DNA from: an uncultured Eubacteriales bacterium
GTDB lineage: Bacteria > Bacillota > Clostridia > Oscillospirales > Oscillospiraceae
Length of the DNA: 29,439 nucleotides
Assembly: GCA_900549545.1 (NCBI GenBank)
Contig: URPA01000019.1
Location: 1-29,439, forward strand
Direction: 5' to 3'
Of the stretch, positions 22,001 through 29,267 are shown one piece after another (position 1 is the first letter of the stretch; every line of letters starts with the position of its first letter). Position numbers and translations under genes: made by a program. The notes under the pieces were generated by a model. It searched no databases, was not told the DNA's origin, and saw only the letters and a program-made list of their open reading frames with translations.

Positions 22001-25000
22001 AGAGCCTCTCCCGACGCCGCTTTTGAATCGACCGTGGTGCTGTATTTTACCAGGACATTATCCTTGGATATGCCGGCTACCGTCGGCTCGTCGGCCAAGG
22101 CCATATTAAATTCAAAGGCCTTATCCTGCATATGGCTGTCCCAGAGGTCTCCGCTCTTGGGCACGGGGATAAAGTAATAGAAGGCCTTTGCTTCCGCCTC
22201 GGTAAAGCTTCTGCCAGTCTCATTTTTGAGCGTGAACAGCATGTCGACGGCGTGATTGGCGTCCGTCAGCAGAACCTTATTCCCGCCATTTTCATAGTTG
22301 GTATAATCACCCGGATTATAGTCCGGAGCCGTATTTGCCAGATCCACCATTCTCGCTCCGAAGGTGAAGGTCAGACCCAGACGCGCCGCCACGACCGACA
22401 GCTTCGTGCCTGCGGCGTTGACATTGAAGGTGCTGAAACGCTCATTAGTTGTGCCGTCCCCGTCCATATCATAGGTGTCAAAAACCTGATATTGGCTGAG
22501 AGTGCCATTATTGCTTGTGGATTTTGCGGTGCGGCTCATTACGCGCACGCAGTCGCGCATATCCAGCGTCATGGCCTCCGCGTCCTTTGCGATCTTCATG
22601 TCAAAGGAAATCCCAAGCTGATACTGCGCCAGCGAGTCCGTGAACCAGCCGACCTTCTCAGGGCTTATGAACTCAATTTTGTATAGCTTATAGGAAGTGG
22701 CGGCGGTATCGTCTGCCGCGGTTGAGGCGGCGGTTATTTCTTCAAATTCATACGCGTTCGAAGCTATTTCCTCATGGCTGGGATTCGGATTCGTCTCTGT
22801 GACCGCGTCAACCAGAAAGACCTTATCTGCCGTCCTTCCTGTTTCACGGTACAGCCTGAGATTTTCGACCGTTATTTTTTCCGGCAGGCGGATATATATC
22901 ACCGGGTCGGTTATGATGTTGTTGTTTGAGTAGGGATAGGCGGAGGAGCTGATAAGGCCGTTTAAGGTGATCGTATCACCCGCCGTTGCTGAAGTCTTGC
23001 TGAGTATCGGCACTCTCTCCAGGGAACCGCTCACATACGCCTGCTCCATTGCCAAGGGGATCTCGCCTGCTGTGCCTGTGACCTTTACGGTATAGTAGAC
23101 TGGTGTTGCCGTGCTCTCATCGGAACTGGTATCGTACATTTTCATGGAAGCAAAGTTGGAATAAGTAGCCTCGTCTGCGGTCAGCAGCCTGCCGAAGGTC
23201 GCGCCATAGCCTGATGTCGGGTCAAGGTTGCGGGATGCGACATAGCTGACATAGTCCTTGTCATAGCTGCCCACATTGGCTTTTATTTTTGTAAAATATT
23301 CGCCATCGGCAAGACCTGCCATCTGCGCGGTAAAGGTAACGCAGCTGCCGCTGCTGATAAGCTTGCCGCTGTACTGCTGCTCCGTGCTGTTTTTGTTGGT
23401 CGTATACCATACCTCGACAGCATTGCCGGTACTCGCGGGGATGCGCTGGGCAGTCACGCCGATTTTGCCATTGTCTGTATAGCTAAACTCCACCGTCTTA
23501 GGTGCGCTCGCAGAGCCGCCCTGGTTCACCACCTGGAAGTGCCCAAGACAATAGACAATACTGGAATCCATTGCGTTGTAGATGTTCGGTACTTGTGCGC
23601 CCGTTACTGTCATGCTTTCGCCGTCATGCGCAGTAAAGGAGAGATTACTAAATTGATTATTCCAGGGATACCATACGCTGCCATCCGCCCATGTGATTTT
23701 CCCGCCCACTGCGGAGCTGCCGGTCGTGGGTTCGCCGCCGAGGTAGCATCCAGGGGCTGTATTGCCGGTGTCATGAATCGAATCGCTGACCCACTTCACT
23801 GTAGCGCCGTCAGCCGGTGTGTTTCCATCTGTCCATTTGAAGTAGGGGGTGAAGTAGTCCTGCCCGTACTGCAAATAAAGATTTTCCCATGTCAGTGTGA
23901 CAGTATTATCGGCATTTGTAGTCTGAGTGAAATTAAAGCCGTTCGCTGAAGCGTGATTGTCCGGATCAAGCAGGTTAGGTCTTGTAGACATGCCCGCGGG
24001 ATCATAAGTTATGTAATCGAATTGCGCATAAACTTTTGTTTTGTCTGCGTCATTTTTTTCGTAATATGGCAGGGCAAGGGTTATTTCCAGCTTCTTAAAG
24101 AACTGTGGCATGTCGATATAGTCCTTGTCCGGGTTCACCCACACCTGCCGCAGGGAAAAGGGCTGCCCCGCTGCTGTGGGTACGCCAGACTTCACGCCTA
24201 CGCGTGAGAGTCTGGGGCCGGTTTGTATCGCTCTCGTATCACCAGCAGCAGCATTGTACTTACCTATTATAACAGGCTTAGCGGAACGCGTTTGATATGT
24301 TGTGCCGTCCTCCCCGTCAGTGTAGACACTGACAGTCAGCGGCTCAAGCTGCTGCCCGCTCTTTCTGTTCCAAAGTGTCGTATCCGGGGCCAGGATGATA
24401 TTAAAGCTGTTTTCCTCTGCCGTGTTCTTGAGAGAATAGGTGATAGTGCCGTTCTTCGGGCGGTATTCGCCATAGGAATTGGCGCTGTTGAGATCGCCGA
24501 TATTTTCAGGCGTTACGCTCTCGGCCATGCCGCCGCGCTCGGGTATCGGGTACTCCACCACGGTAAGCCCGTCGGGTACGGTTATCGCGACCTTCTTGTT
24601 AGGCAGGTTCAGCGTGCTTTTTATAACGATATGCAGGGTAAACTGCCTGGAGAAATCGACATTGAATGTGCCGCCGTCGGTTAAATTTTGCTCACTCGCG
24701 CCTTCTGCCCTGATAACGGCGGTTGTTATCTCCATGCTGCCCTCGGTCAGCGTCTGGATATCCAGCGTCTCTAAAACCATTTCAAGCGTGTCTATGCCGG
24801 TGATCTCCGCCCGCTGCTCCGGCGTCAGCAGGTTATAGGCGTGGATGGCGGCCAGCAGCTTATCGTGAAGCTCCAGCGTCGCTTCCTCGTCCAGCTCCTC
24901 TGCATCCGGCTGCTCAAGCTGCTCCATCAGGGAGAGAATGTCATCGATCTGCTGCTGTACGGGGCAAATTGCGCACACGAAGGCGCACACTGGGTTTTCC

Positions 25001-25362
25001 TCCGTATATCCGCAGGCCTCATCGTGCGCAGGATGATGCTTGCAGCAGCCCTCCCCGGCGGCCTCCGGCAGCTCAGTCTGTTCGCCGCTATCGGCGGGCG
25101 GCGTTGTTTCCGTTTTCTCCTGGGTATCCGTCTCCTGCAATGCGTCAGCCATCGGCGGAGAATCATTATCCCCCTGTGCATTTTCCTGCGCGGCAATGAT
25201 GCTCTCATCCGCAGCCGACTCCTCCGCCAGCGCGCCCGCGGCGTTGCCGCTGAGCAGCACAAAGCAGAGCAGCGCACTTATGGCTCTCCGCCATCCATGG
25301 CCTTTATGCTTCCAATGTACCGATGCTCCGCTGCCGCTGCTGTTTTTAAATAAGAACTTCAT
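19012..25362 (-). CDS. Very large modular surface protein (SdrD-B-like and InlB-type repeats)
   Basis: 2116 aa. A long signal peptide has its hydrophobic core at about 27-45. It is followed by an acidic linker, a Cys/His-rich segment (106-133, CCKHHPAHDEACGY through CAICP), a helical region, and a long beta-rich adhesin-like body. An SdrD-B/Cna-B-like domain starts near residue 1220 (GKVFLDKDYDGKYTDGTD, a Ca-binding loop). From about 1380 onward come InlB/Listeria-Bacteroides-type beta repeats ending in YAVWAEDKNGNG-like strands. Five aspartate-rich Ca-binding loops (DxDGNGxAD or DxNGNGxxD) lie near 1517, 1664, 1770, 1868 and 1973. The tail has LTETG (2078-2082), a hydrophobic helix and RRRKEKQ, a sorting-signal layout with a non-canonical motif. 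The ATG at 25362 has GGGGG about ten bases upstream. No sortase gene is in the window. Confidence 0.87.
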   Translation of the reverse strand: MKFLFKNSSGSGASVHWKHKGHGWRRAISALLCFVLLSGNAAGALAEESAADESIIAAQENAQGDNDSPPMADALQETDTQEKTETTPPADSGEQTELPEAAGEGCCKHHPAHDEACGYTEENPVCAFVCAICPVQQQIDDILSLMEQLEQPDAEELDEEATLELHDKLLAAIHAYNLLTPEQRAEITGIDTLEMVLETLDIQTLTEGSMEITTAVIRAEGASEQNLTDGGTFNVDFSRQFTLHIVIKSTLNLPNKKVAITVPDGLTVVEYPIPERGGMAESVTPENIGDLNSANSYGEYRPKNGTITYSLKNTAEENSFNIILAPDTTLWNRKSGQQLEPLTVSVYTDGEDGTTYQTRSAKPVIIGKYNAAAGDTRAIQTGPRLSRVGVKSGVPTAAGQPFSLRQVWVNPDKDYIDMPQFFKKLEITLALPYYEKNDADKTKVYAQFDYITYDPAGMSTRPNLLDPDNHASANGFNFTQTTNADNTVTLTWENLYLQYGQDYFTPYFKWTDGNTPADGATVKWVSDSIHDTGNTAPGCYLGGEPTTGSSAVGGKITWADGSVWYPWNNQFSNLSFTAHDGESMTVTGAQVPNIYNAMDSSIVYCLGHFQVVNQGGSASAPKTVEFSYTDNGKIGVTAQRIPASTGNAVEVWYTTNKNSTEQQYSGKLISSGSCVTFTAQMAGLADGEYFTKIKANVGSYDKDYVSYVASRNLDPTSGYGATFGRLLTADEATYSNFASMKMYDTSSDESTATPVYYTVKVTGTAGEIPLAMEQAYVSGSLERVPILSKTSATAGDTITLNGLISSSAYPYSNNNIITDPVIYIRLPEKITVENLRLYRETGRTADKVFLVDAVTETNPNPSHEEIASNAYEFEEITAASTAADDTAATSYKLYKIEFISPEKVGWFTDSLAQYQLGISFDMKIAKDAEAMTLDMRDCVRVMSRTAKSTSNNGTLSQYQVFDTYDMDGDGTTNERFSTFNVNAAGTKLSVVAARLGLTFTFGARMVDLANTAPDYNPGDYTNYENGGNKVLLTDANHAVDMLFTLKNETGRSFTEAEAKAFYYFIPVPKSGDLWDSHMQDKAFEFNMALADEPTVAGISKDNVLVKYSTTVDSKAASGEALHYSNPDNYVDASAITDWNTVKMIRIAVKDTSTGIRNNAELKVYMHLKPEFESNAKLVGSVVNFGPCGVSPYSVGMTTNQGHNPLPHIQIEFQTGVIKGKVFLDKDYDGKYTDGTDELYTKAVEIYAPHWNSVEDKETTPSGDNDSHRTTAKNGEYIFTGRLADMYHVIVSNPGDPDCSSNNPLKFSLPTVGSRFSVGDDLKTATASATLAKGAGEAVLDIGLQQPHKVTFKAENAVLDGAGGEKSVNVWHNDKLLDGDVPAVTVDSGYKFIEKWSDGTNSYTLAELKGLTVTADMSFTAEVKKLYSVSYNGNGSSAPMPETSWHIEGEGVTPSYVGTTNLKLDDAIFVGWSSERIAGVLDRNAAPDTIGKIISSDEHTMPNYNVTLYAVWAEDDNGNGSPDYNDEAVHVRYHGNNGDRRDVICPHYHVVGETVPLSTSAQNMGGKLVDHYDPGKEVEGSTGSFSFTYGDNIFIGWSSAPILDTVIQTKAQYDGLESSILKDYTVKMLEKAPAGTPDADAADTSKYADEYGSTNVYAVWAADSNKNGNADYTEERRLTYEANARDGGTVSALPTDTNIYLPGNTVTLSRQIPTHSDVGGKKVAFICWTTTPVQGILQRTDNVPESKVTELEFGGADMTVYAAWGYDEDGNGVADVLETYILSYDLNGGNGAAPADVTGIEKHSTVKLTADTGFTRGDNELFVGWSTTEKPDAFTAAEGDEIDKTLIKTGNIIFGTENIRLYAVWAEDKNGNGAADFAEVRHVVYDGNPCRGTVISTTVPQDNAIYLPGDMLVLSQQIPTHSDVDGKAVAFIGWTAEAQDKLLSIDDDKPQTLTELVFGDADVTVYAAWGYDEDGNGVADVLEAYVLSYDLNGGSPGQGVSYEAQKLLPGASLKLKAAPQRSGYAFDGWKDEDGNIYQPESEIVMGADLKLTAQWLLDSSDDDPQPPEDIVIPPAPSGLTETGDSAELPLWLTLLAISGAGIAALMVCTWRRRKEKQ
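19417..20093 (-). repeat. Internal module duplication with a 62-bp identical core
   Basis: A 62-bp segment at 19417-19478 recurs without mismatch at 20032-20093, an offset of 615 bp (205 codons, in frame). It encodes the YAAWGYDEDGNGVADVLE strand and Ca-loop. Flanking sequence is similar but more diverged, including CACATCGCTGTGGGT with GGTATCTGC nearby in both copies. The identity points to recent duplication or gene conversion within the giant gene. Confidence 0.85.
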
Positions 25363-25626
25363 TCTTAATACCCCCACTGGTTTTTCCCCTATGCGCTCCT
25401 GCATAACAAATAGCGTTTATCACCGCTGATTCGATTCACAAGTTTTTTCCGAAAGGCAAATGTATTCTTAAATAGATGGTCAATAAATCAGGAAAAAATG
25501 TCCAACTTCATTCTCCTGAAAAAAGCTTTGATAGCCATAGTATTATGCTAAATTTTCTACATATAAAATAGCGCAACAAGTATATCACAACCGGTCTATA
25601 AAATCTACATTTTCGCTCAAATTTTT
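25363..25626. other. AT-rich intergenic region between the giant gene and the recombinase
   Basis: No ORF. It is clearly more AT-rich than the genes around it. It holds only short inverted repeats: TCAGGA / TCCTGA near 25488 and 25513, and CGCT / AGCG near 25391-25415. A convincing sigma-A promoter for the giant gene was not found. This is where a recombination site for the adjacent recombinase might lie, but no long inverted repeat is visible. Confidence 0.45.
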
Positions 25627-26073
25627 TCAGCACTGTTTTTCTTCTCTCACCCAGCGTATGAAGGTGTTGTGCGACGCCCTGAGCTGCCTTGCCGCTTCTC
25701 TGGCCGTCATTGCGCCGCTTTCCCATGCGGCGGAACAATATTCGTATCTTGCAGGCCTAGCCTTTGGCTTGGCTCCGAAACGCACGCCGCGCCTTTTTGC
25801 CGCCTCTATGCCCTCCGCCTGACGGCATTTTATCAGTTCCCTCTCTGTCCGGGCGACATAGGACAACAGCTGCAACACTATCTCCGAGATCAGCGTCCCC
25901 ATCAGATCCCGACCCTGCCGTGTATCCAGCAGCGGCATATCCGGTACAACTATCGCCACCTGTTTTTCTTTTGTTAATATCCTCCACTGTTCAATGATCT
26001 CGTCATAGTTTCGCCCCAGCCGGTCTATGCTTTTAACTGCAAGGGTGTCTCCGGCTTTGAGCTTGCCAATCAT
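25627..26073 (-). CDS. Serine recombinase, C-terminal part (resolvase/invertase)
   Basis: 148 aa covering most of the resolvase/invertase family except its first 52 residues. It starts MIGKLKAGDTLAVKSIDRLGRNYDEI, the conserved region with the active-site arginines, continues through the dimerisation helix (VARTERELIKCRQAEGIEAAKRRG) and ends in a helix-turn-helix (MTAREAARQLRASHNTFIRW). Without the N-terminal piece it lacks the catalytic serine. Its ATG overlaps the TGA of the upstream fragment in ATGA. Joined in the -1 frame the two parts give about 200 aa, the normal size of a Hin/Tn3-type recombinase. Confidence 0.8.
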   Translation of the reverse strand: MIGKLKAGDTLAVKSIDRLGRNYDEIIEQWRILTKEKQVAIVVPDMPLLDTRQGRDLMGTLISEIVLQLLSYVARTERELIKCRQAEGIEAAKRRGVRFGAKPKARPARYEYCSAAWESGAMTAREAARQLRASHNTFIRWVREEKQC

Positions 26074-26228
26074 TTTTTATATTGCGGCCTGTCAAAATCC
26101 TTCCCGGATTGCTTGTCGATATAAATTTTCTGATCCTCAACGCCGGACTCTTGCATTGCAATGACTTGGCGCGCCTCATTCTGGCTTTTTGTGGATACGC
26201 GAACATATCCATAGACACTGTTTTTCAT
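26070..26228 (-). CDS. Serine recombinase, N-terminal part with catalytic Ser, ended by frameshift
   Basis: 52 aa beginning MKNSVYGYVRVSTKSQNEAR, which contains the catalytic serine (YVRVST, Ser12) and the RQ helix of serine recombinases. It ends KDFDRPQYKK then TGA, exactly where family members continue into the MxxLKxGD segment supplied by the next ORF. The break is an A6 tract where A7 would keep one frame. A strong AAGGGAGG precedes the ATG, so this part looks actively translated. Possible explanations are a single-base deletion (pseudogene), a homopolymer sequencing error, -1 ribosomal or transcriptional slippage, or two coupled polypeptides. Confidence 0.75.
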   Translation of the reverse strand: MKNSVYGYVRVSTKSQNEARQVIAMQESGVEDQKIYIDKQSGKDFDRPQYKK

Positions 26229-26312
26229 TGTGTGGCCTCCCTTGAGAATTTATGCCATCCTATCTTACAAAAAATTTTAACGCATTGCATGGGGTCAATA
26301 ATCTGTCTATCG

Positions 26313-26350
26313 AAAAACAGAGCAGGCGATTTTTCGCCTGCTCTGTTTTT
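26313..26350. terminator. Strong bidirectional terminator
   Basis: A 16-bp perfect stem AAAAACAGAGCAGGCG with its complement at 26335-26350, 6-nt loop. A/T runs flank both sides, so it works on either strand. On the minus strand it ends the small gene at 26361-26537 and shields the recombinase gene. Confidence 0.9.
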
Positions 26351-26360
26351 GCCGTCCGGC

Positions 26361-26537
26361 TCAGTCTGTGACGCCGGGGCTTTTCTCGCCCAGGCTGGGG
26401 TCGTTTTTGTAGTAGTCGCCCAGCTTTGTCAGCATCCCGAGAGAGCTTATCTCCGCGCCGCTGTCGGAAATCAGCGTCTGCACGCGCGGCGGGAGCGAGT
26501 TCCAATACTCTATCATTTTTTCATCCATCAGCTTCAT
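26361..26537 (-). CDS. Small conserved-looking protein of unknown function
   Basis: 58 aa, starting MKLMDEKMIEYWNSLPPRVQ and containing LISDSGAEISSLGMLTKLGDYY, an amphipathic-helix-rich, acidic, soluble protein. The pattern (EYWNSLPPxVQxLI, a helix hairpin) looks like a genuine small folded protein rather than a chance ORF, and a terminator follows the stop closely. No strong Shine-Dalgarno sequence is present, so the start is uncertain: ATGs at 26561, 26537, 26528 and 26516 are all possible. No function is assigned. Confidence 0.5.
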   Translation of the reverse strand: MKLMDEKMIEYWNSLPPRVQTLISDSGAEISSLGMLTKLGDYYKNDPSLGEKSPGVTD

Positions 26538-26591
26538 GCTTATATTGTGTGCTGAAAACATAAAAATATGCGCAAAAAAGCAAAAATAAGC

Positions 26592-26698
26592 TCCCGGCGC
26601 TCGGCTTTATGCCAAACGCCGGGATAAGAGGTGTGAATGGAATCAAGTATTTGAGTGCCTTTGCAAAGAGCAGCGAACCGCAAGATTCGCCGCTCTTT
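26592..26698. other. Two hairpins downstream of the hydrolase gene
   Basis: The first (26592-26624) has TCCCGGCG / CGCCGGGA arms with an inner GGC tttat GCC. The second (26665-26698) has AAAGAGC a GCGAA / TTCGC c GCTCTTT with a T-rich plus-strand tail. The second probably ends the minus-strand hydrolase mRNA. The stretch is open in one minus frame for 69 codons, but that ORF follows the hairpins and is judged non-coding. Confidence 0.55.
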
Positions 26699-26719
26699 TG
26701 TTTTAATTTGCTTCTGTTA

Positions 26720-28549
26720 TCAGCCGACAAAGACCGTACAGGTGTTGGTGATGGTGAGTATGCCGACTATAATAGCGTTGATTATGCCGGCGATATATGG
26801 GTTCTTGGTGTTCTTGTAGATAGCGCGGGAGAGCATGGTTGAGCCAAAGAGGATAAGCACTATGGGGAAGAGCCAGAGGACAAACATGGGATAGTTCGGG
26901 TCGGCCATAGTCTGCTGGAACCACATCATATGGTTTGTCCTGTAATAGGTGATGTACTGAATCCACGGCAGCACCAGCGCGGGCGCGGCGGCAAACAGGG
27001 AGCAGATGATGCCGTTGAACTTGCCGCCGATGTCATTGTAGTTGAAGCTGTTGGTTGCAACAGAAATAGCTATGTAATATGTGAAGAAGAGCAGCACATA
27101 TGGCAGATAGCGCAGAATGGGCAGCTCGAATGCCTTGATCGCGAGCGTCCAGAGCCGGAAGTCAGCAAAGAAGAAGTAGTCCTCCACGAAGACTATGGCG
27201 TAGCCCACAACAACAACGATCAGTGCCAGCAGGACACTCAGCCCCAGCTTCTTAAGCGGCATTTTTACTCCGCGCTCTGCCAGATCCAGCCCGTTCTTCT
27301 TGCCATAGGCAAAGTAGTAGACGACCATGCTGAGGATGGTGAACAAGCCGCAGGCAGTAGACCAGAGGCCGAGACCCATGGCCTCGCCCTGTGCAACAGG
27401 CATAGAATTGCCCATGTTGACGAGGCTCAGGTAAACAAGGCTGCCGAAAACTGCGCCCAGCACCAGCGACAGCCAGAACCACAGCTTGCCGCTCCTATCC
27501 TTGACGGGCATCGCCTTGACAGGCTCAGCGGCGCGGAGGGAGGCAAAGGTGGGAGTAAAGACCAGAAGCGTCGCGAAAGCGCCAAGGAAGAGAACAAAAC
27601 CTATAACGCCGACGAAGTTGAAGGCTTCCTTCCACTGCCAGACCTGATTTGTCGGCTCAATGGCATTGGGCGCGCCCAGCGTCTTGGTGAAGAAGTCACA
27701 GATATAGGACTCGGAACGGGCGGAGAAGTGTGACCACGGGTGAATGATGGGCGGACGGTAGATGATGCGGAGGGTGTCCTTGCCGTCAACCTCCTCGCGG
27801 TACTCAGTGTAAGCCTCACGAACCTCGCACTCGGCGGGGTCACGGCCGAAGTTCAAAAAGCTCTGAACAGTAGCTGTCTCCATGAAGTACGGGGAGCTGA
27901 GGGGCTGACCGTCCGCGCTGGCGGATTTGCCGAAGAACTCATCGTATATTGCCGAGACGACGCCAACATCACGGCTGCCGTAGGGGTTTGCAAAATTGCC
28001 GGCGTCATTCTGATACAGCGGGTCGTTGCAGTGGATAAGCACAGATGCAATCAGGGGCGTTTCATTCAGATTGTCCATCTGAACGGCAGCGTTGACAGAC
28101 CAGCTGCCCATGGAATGGCCGGTCACACCAATGCGCGAAGCGTCAACAAAGGGCATCCGGCTGAGAGCAAGAGCGCCCTGATACACACCGTCAGGAGCAA
28201 GTATAAAGAAATCAGGCGTCACATCGGAGTCGCCATGGTCGGGCTGGTCGATTGCAAGAACAACAAAGCCGCGGCGCGCAAGCTCCACATAGTTTGCATC
28301 GGTCATCTCTTTGTTGTTGAGATATCCGTGGCTTGTGACGATGGCCGGAGCAGGGGTTTCGGCTGTGGCGTTTTCCGGGCGGAACAGATAGGCCGACATG
28401 ACATAGCCGCTGTCGGTTTCAAAGCTCAGCTCACGCATCTCAACCTTACCGCCGTTTGTCTGCACCGCGTTGACAACGATGCCGCACAATAGCATCAGCA
28501 CAAGTGACAGGCACAGGATAAGTTTCGCTGTTTTTTTGGTTTTTTCCAT
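26720..28549 (-). CDS. Polytopic membrane protein with outer alpha/beta-hydrolase domain
   Basis: 609 aa. An N-terminal helix (about 8-28) is followed by a soluble alpha/beta-hydrolase domain (about 35-320) with the oxyanion strand IVTSHGYLNNKE, the IDQPDHGDSD loop and nucleophile elbow GVTGHSMGSW (Ser about 146). A His in the HPWSHFS segment (about 280) is a candidate for the triad. The last 290 residues have about eight transmembrane helices, so the catalytic domain faces outside. The substrate is unknown (an ester, lipid or antibiotic-like molecule is plausible). The ATG at 28549 is preferred over one nine bases upstream because AGGAG is about ten bases before it. It is divergent from a MarR regulator and controlled by the dyad at 28609-28651. 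Confidence 0.75.
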   Translation of the reverse strand: MEKTKKTAKLILCLSLVLMLLCGIVVNAVQTNGGKVEMRELSFETDSGYVMSAYLFRPENATAETPAPAIVTSHGYLNNKEMTDANYVELARRGFVVLAIDQPDHGDSDVTPDFFILAPDGVYQGALALSRMPFVDASRIGVTGHSMGSWSVNAAVQMDNLNETPLIASVLIHCNDPLYQNDAGNFANPYGSRDVGVVSAIYDEFFGKSASADGQPLSSPYFMETATVQSFLNFGRDPAECEVREAYTEYREEVDGKDTLRIIYRPPIIHPWSHFSARSESYICDFFTKTLGAPNAIEPTNQVWQWKEAFNFVGVIGFVLFLGAFATLLVFTPTFASLRAAEPVKAMPVKDRSGKLWFWLSLVLGAVFGSLVYLSLVNMGNSMPVAQGEAMGLGLWSTACGLFTILSMVVYYFAYGKKNGLDLAERGVKMPLKKLGLSVLLALIVVVVGYAIVFVEDYFFFADFRLWTLAIKAFELPILRYLPYVLLFFTYYIAISVATNSFNYNDIGGKFNGIICSLFAAAPALVLPWIQYITYYRTNHMMWFQQTMADPNYPMFVLWLFPIVLILFGSTMLSRAIYKNTKNPYIAGIINAIIVGILTITNTCTVFVG

Positions 28550-28607
28550 GTAAATCATTCTCCTCTCTCAATAAAAATCTGTCCGATTTCTTGAGCAAAC
28601 TGTTAAC

Positions 28608-28651
28608 AGTATAGAATAAATACTTTCGTACGGCAAGTATTTATTCTATAC
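28608..28651 (-). promoter_or_regulatory. Hydrolase promoter inside a 17-bp inverted-repeat operator
   Basis: A 17-bp perfect inverted repeat GTATAGAATAAATACTT / AAGTATTTATTCTATAC (28609-28625 and 28635-28651, 9-bp spacer containing CGTACG). On the minus strand, TTGCCG (complement of 28631-28636), a 17-bp spacer and TATACT (complement of 28608-28613) form the promoter of the hydrolase gene. A protein bound to the dyad would block it. The divergent MarR protein is the obvious candidate. Confidence 0.8.
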
Positions 28652-28696
28652 AAAAAAGTATATTGATGTTTGTGAAAAATGCCAAGCCACGAATGA

Positions 28697-28725
28697 TTTA
28701 CAGCATTTGTCAAGCGTGATATAAT
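28697..28725 (+). promoter_or_regulatory. Extended -10 promoter of the MarR gene
   Basis: TTTACA (28697-28702), a 17-bp spacer and TATAAT (28720-28725) preceded by TGA, 32 bases before the ATG. It lies outside the 17-bp dyad, so MarR may repress its own gene less strongly than the hydrolase gene. Confidence 0.8.
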
Positions 28726-28757
28726 ATCATAATTAAGACCGCGAAAGGAAAAAACTT

Positions 28758-29267
28758 ATGAAGCTGGAATGGATGGGTGCATACCGCAGCATCGTCGGGG
28801 ATTTTTACCGCTCGGCCAACGGTTATTCTCAGATATGCAAGATGGAGCTTTTTGGTGACAAGGTGCCTTTTTCACCATATGAGGTGCAGATTATGGAGCA
28901 TATCATGGAATATGCCGATCAGCACAAAAACATGAAATGGTATGCCGAACAGTTGGGTCTGAGTCAGGCAACGCACTCCAAATATGTGCAGCGGCTTGTT
29001 AACAAGGGGCTGTTGGAGAAATATCACAAGGCCGGCAACCGCAAGGATATTATTCTTATGGTCTCGCCGCTTGGTCTGGAAGAGTATAAACGCTACTCTG
29101 AATATGCAAAAAAAACCTTCTTTTCTGAATTTTTCAATGTTTTGGACAGCATGAGCCAGGAAGAGTTTGAAAAGGTGCAAAGACTTTTCAACATTCTCGG
29201 CCGCTGGCATCGGGAAAATCTTGAGGAGCCGCAGCCGCCGGTTTCACTTGTACCTGTTGAACGCTGA
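28758..29267 (+). CDS. MarR family transcriptional regulator
   Basis: 169 aa, somewhat longer than typical MarR proteins. Winged-helix core at about 38-105: FSPYEVQIMEHIMEYADQHK, the recognition-helix region LGLSQATHSKYVQRLVNKGLLEK and the basic wing KAGNRKDIILMVSPLG; the flanking helices form the dimer interface. MarR proteins usually repress a neighbouring gene until a small hydrophobic or phenolic ligand binds. Here the neighbour is the divergent membrane hydrolase, and the intergenic dyad is the probable binding site. GAAAGG lies about ten bases before the ATG. Confidence 0.88.
   Translation: MKLEWMGAYRSIVGDFYRSANGYSQICKMELFGDKVPFSPYEVQIMEHIMEYADQHKNMKWYAEQLGLSQATHSKYVQRLVNKGLLEKYHKAGNRKDIILMVSPLGLEEYKRYSEYAKKTFFSEFFNVLDSMSQEEFEKVQRLFNILGRWHRENLEEPQPPVSLVPVER

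Noticed and set aside
25363..25626. An invertible promoter between the recombinase and the giant gene
   Set aside because: No inverted repeat longer than about six bases flanks this stretch, and no clear promoter was found in it. The idea remains open only as a link to the recombinase.
26521..26730. A 69-codon minus-strand frame between the hydrolase and the small protein
   Set aside because: It spans two strong hairpins, overlaps both neighbouring genes and has no ribosome site; it is likely repeat or terminator sequence.
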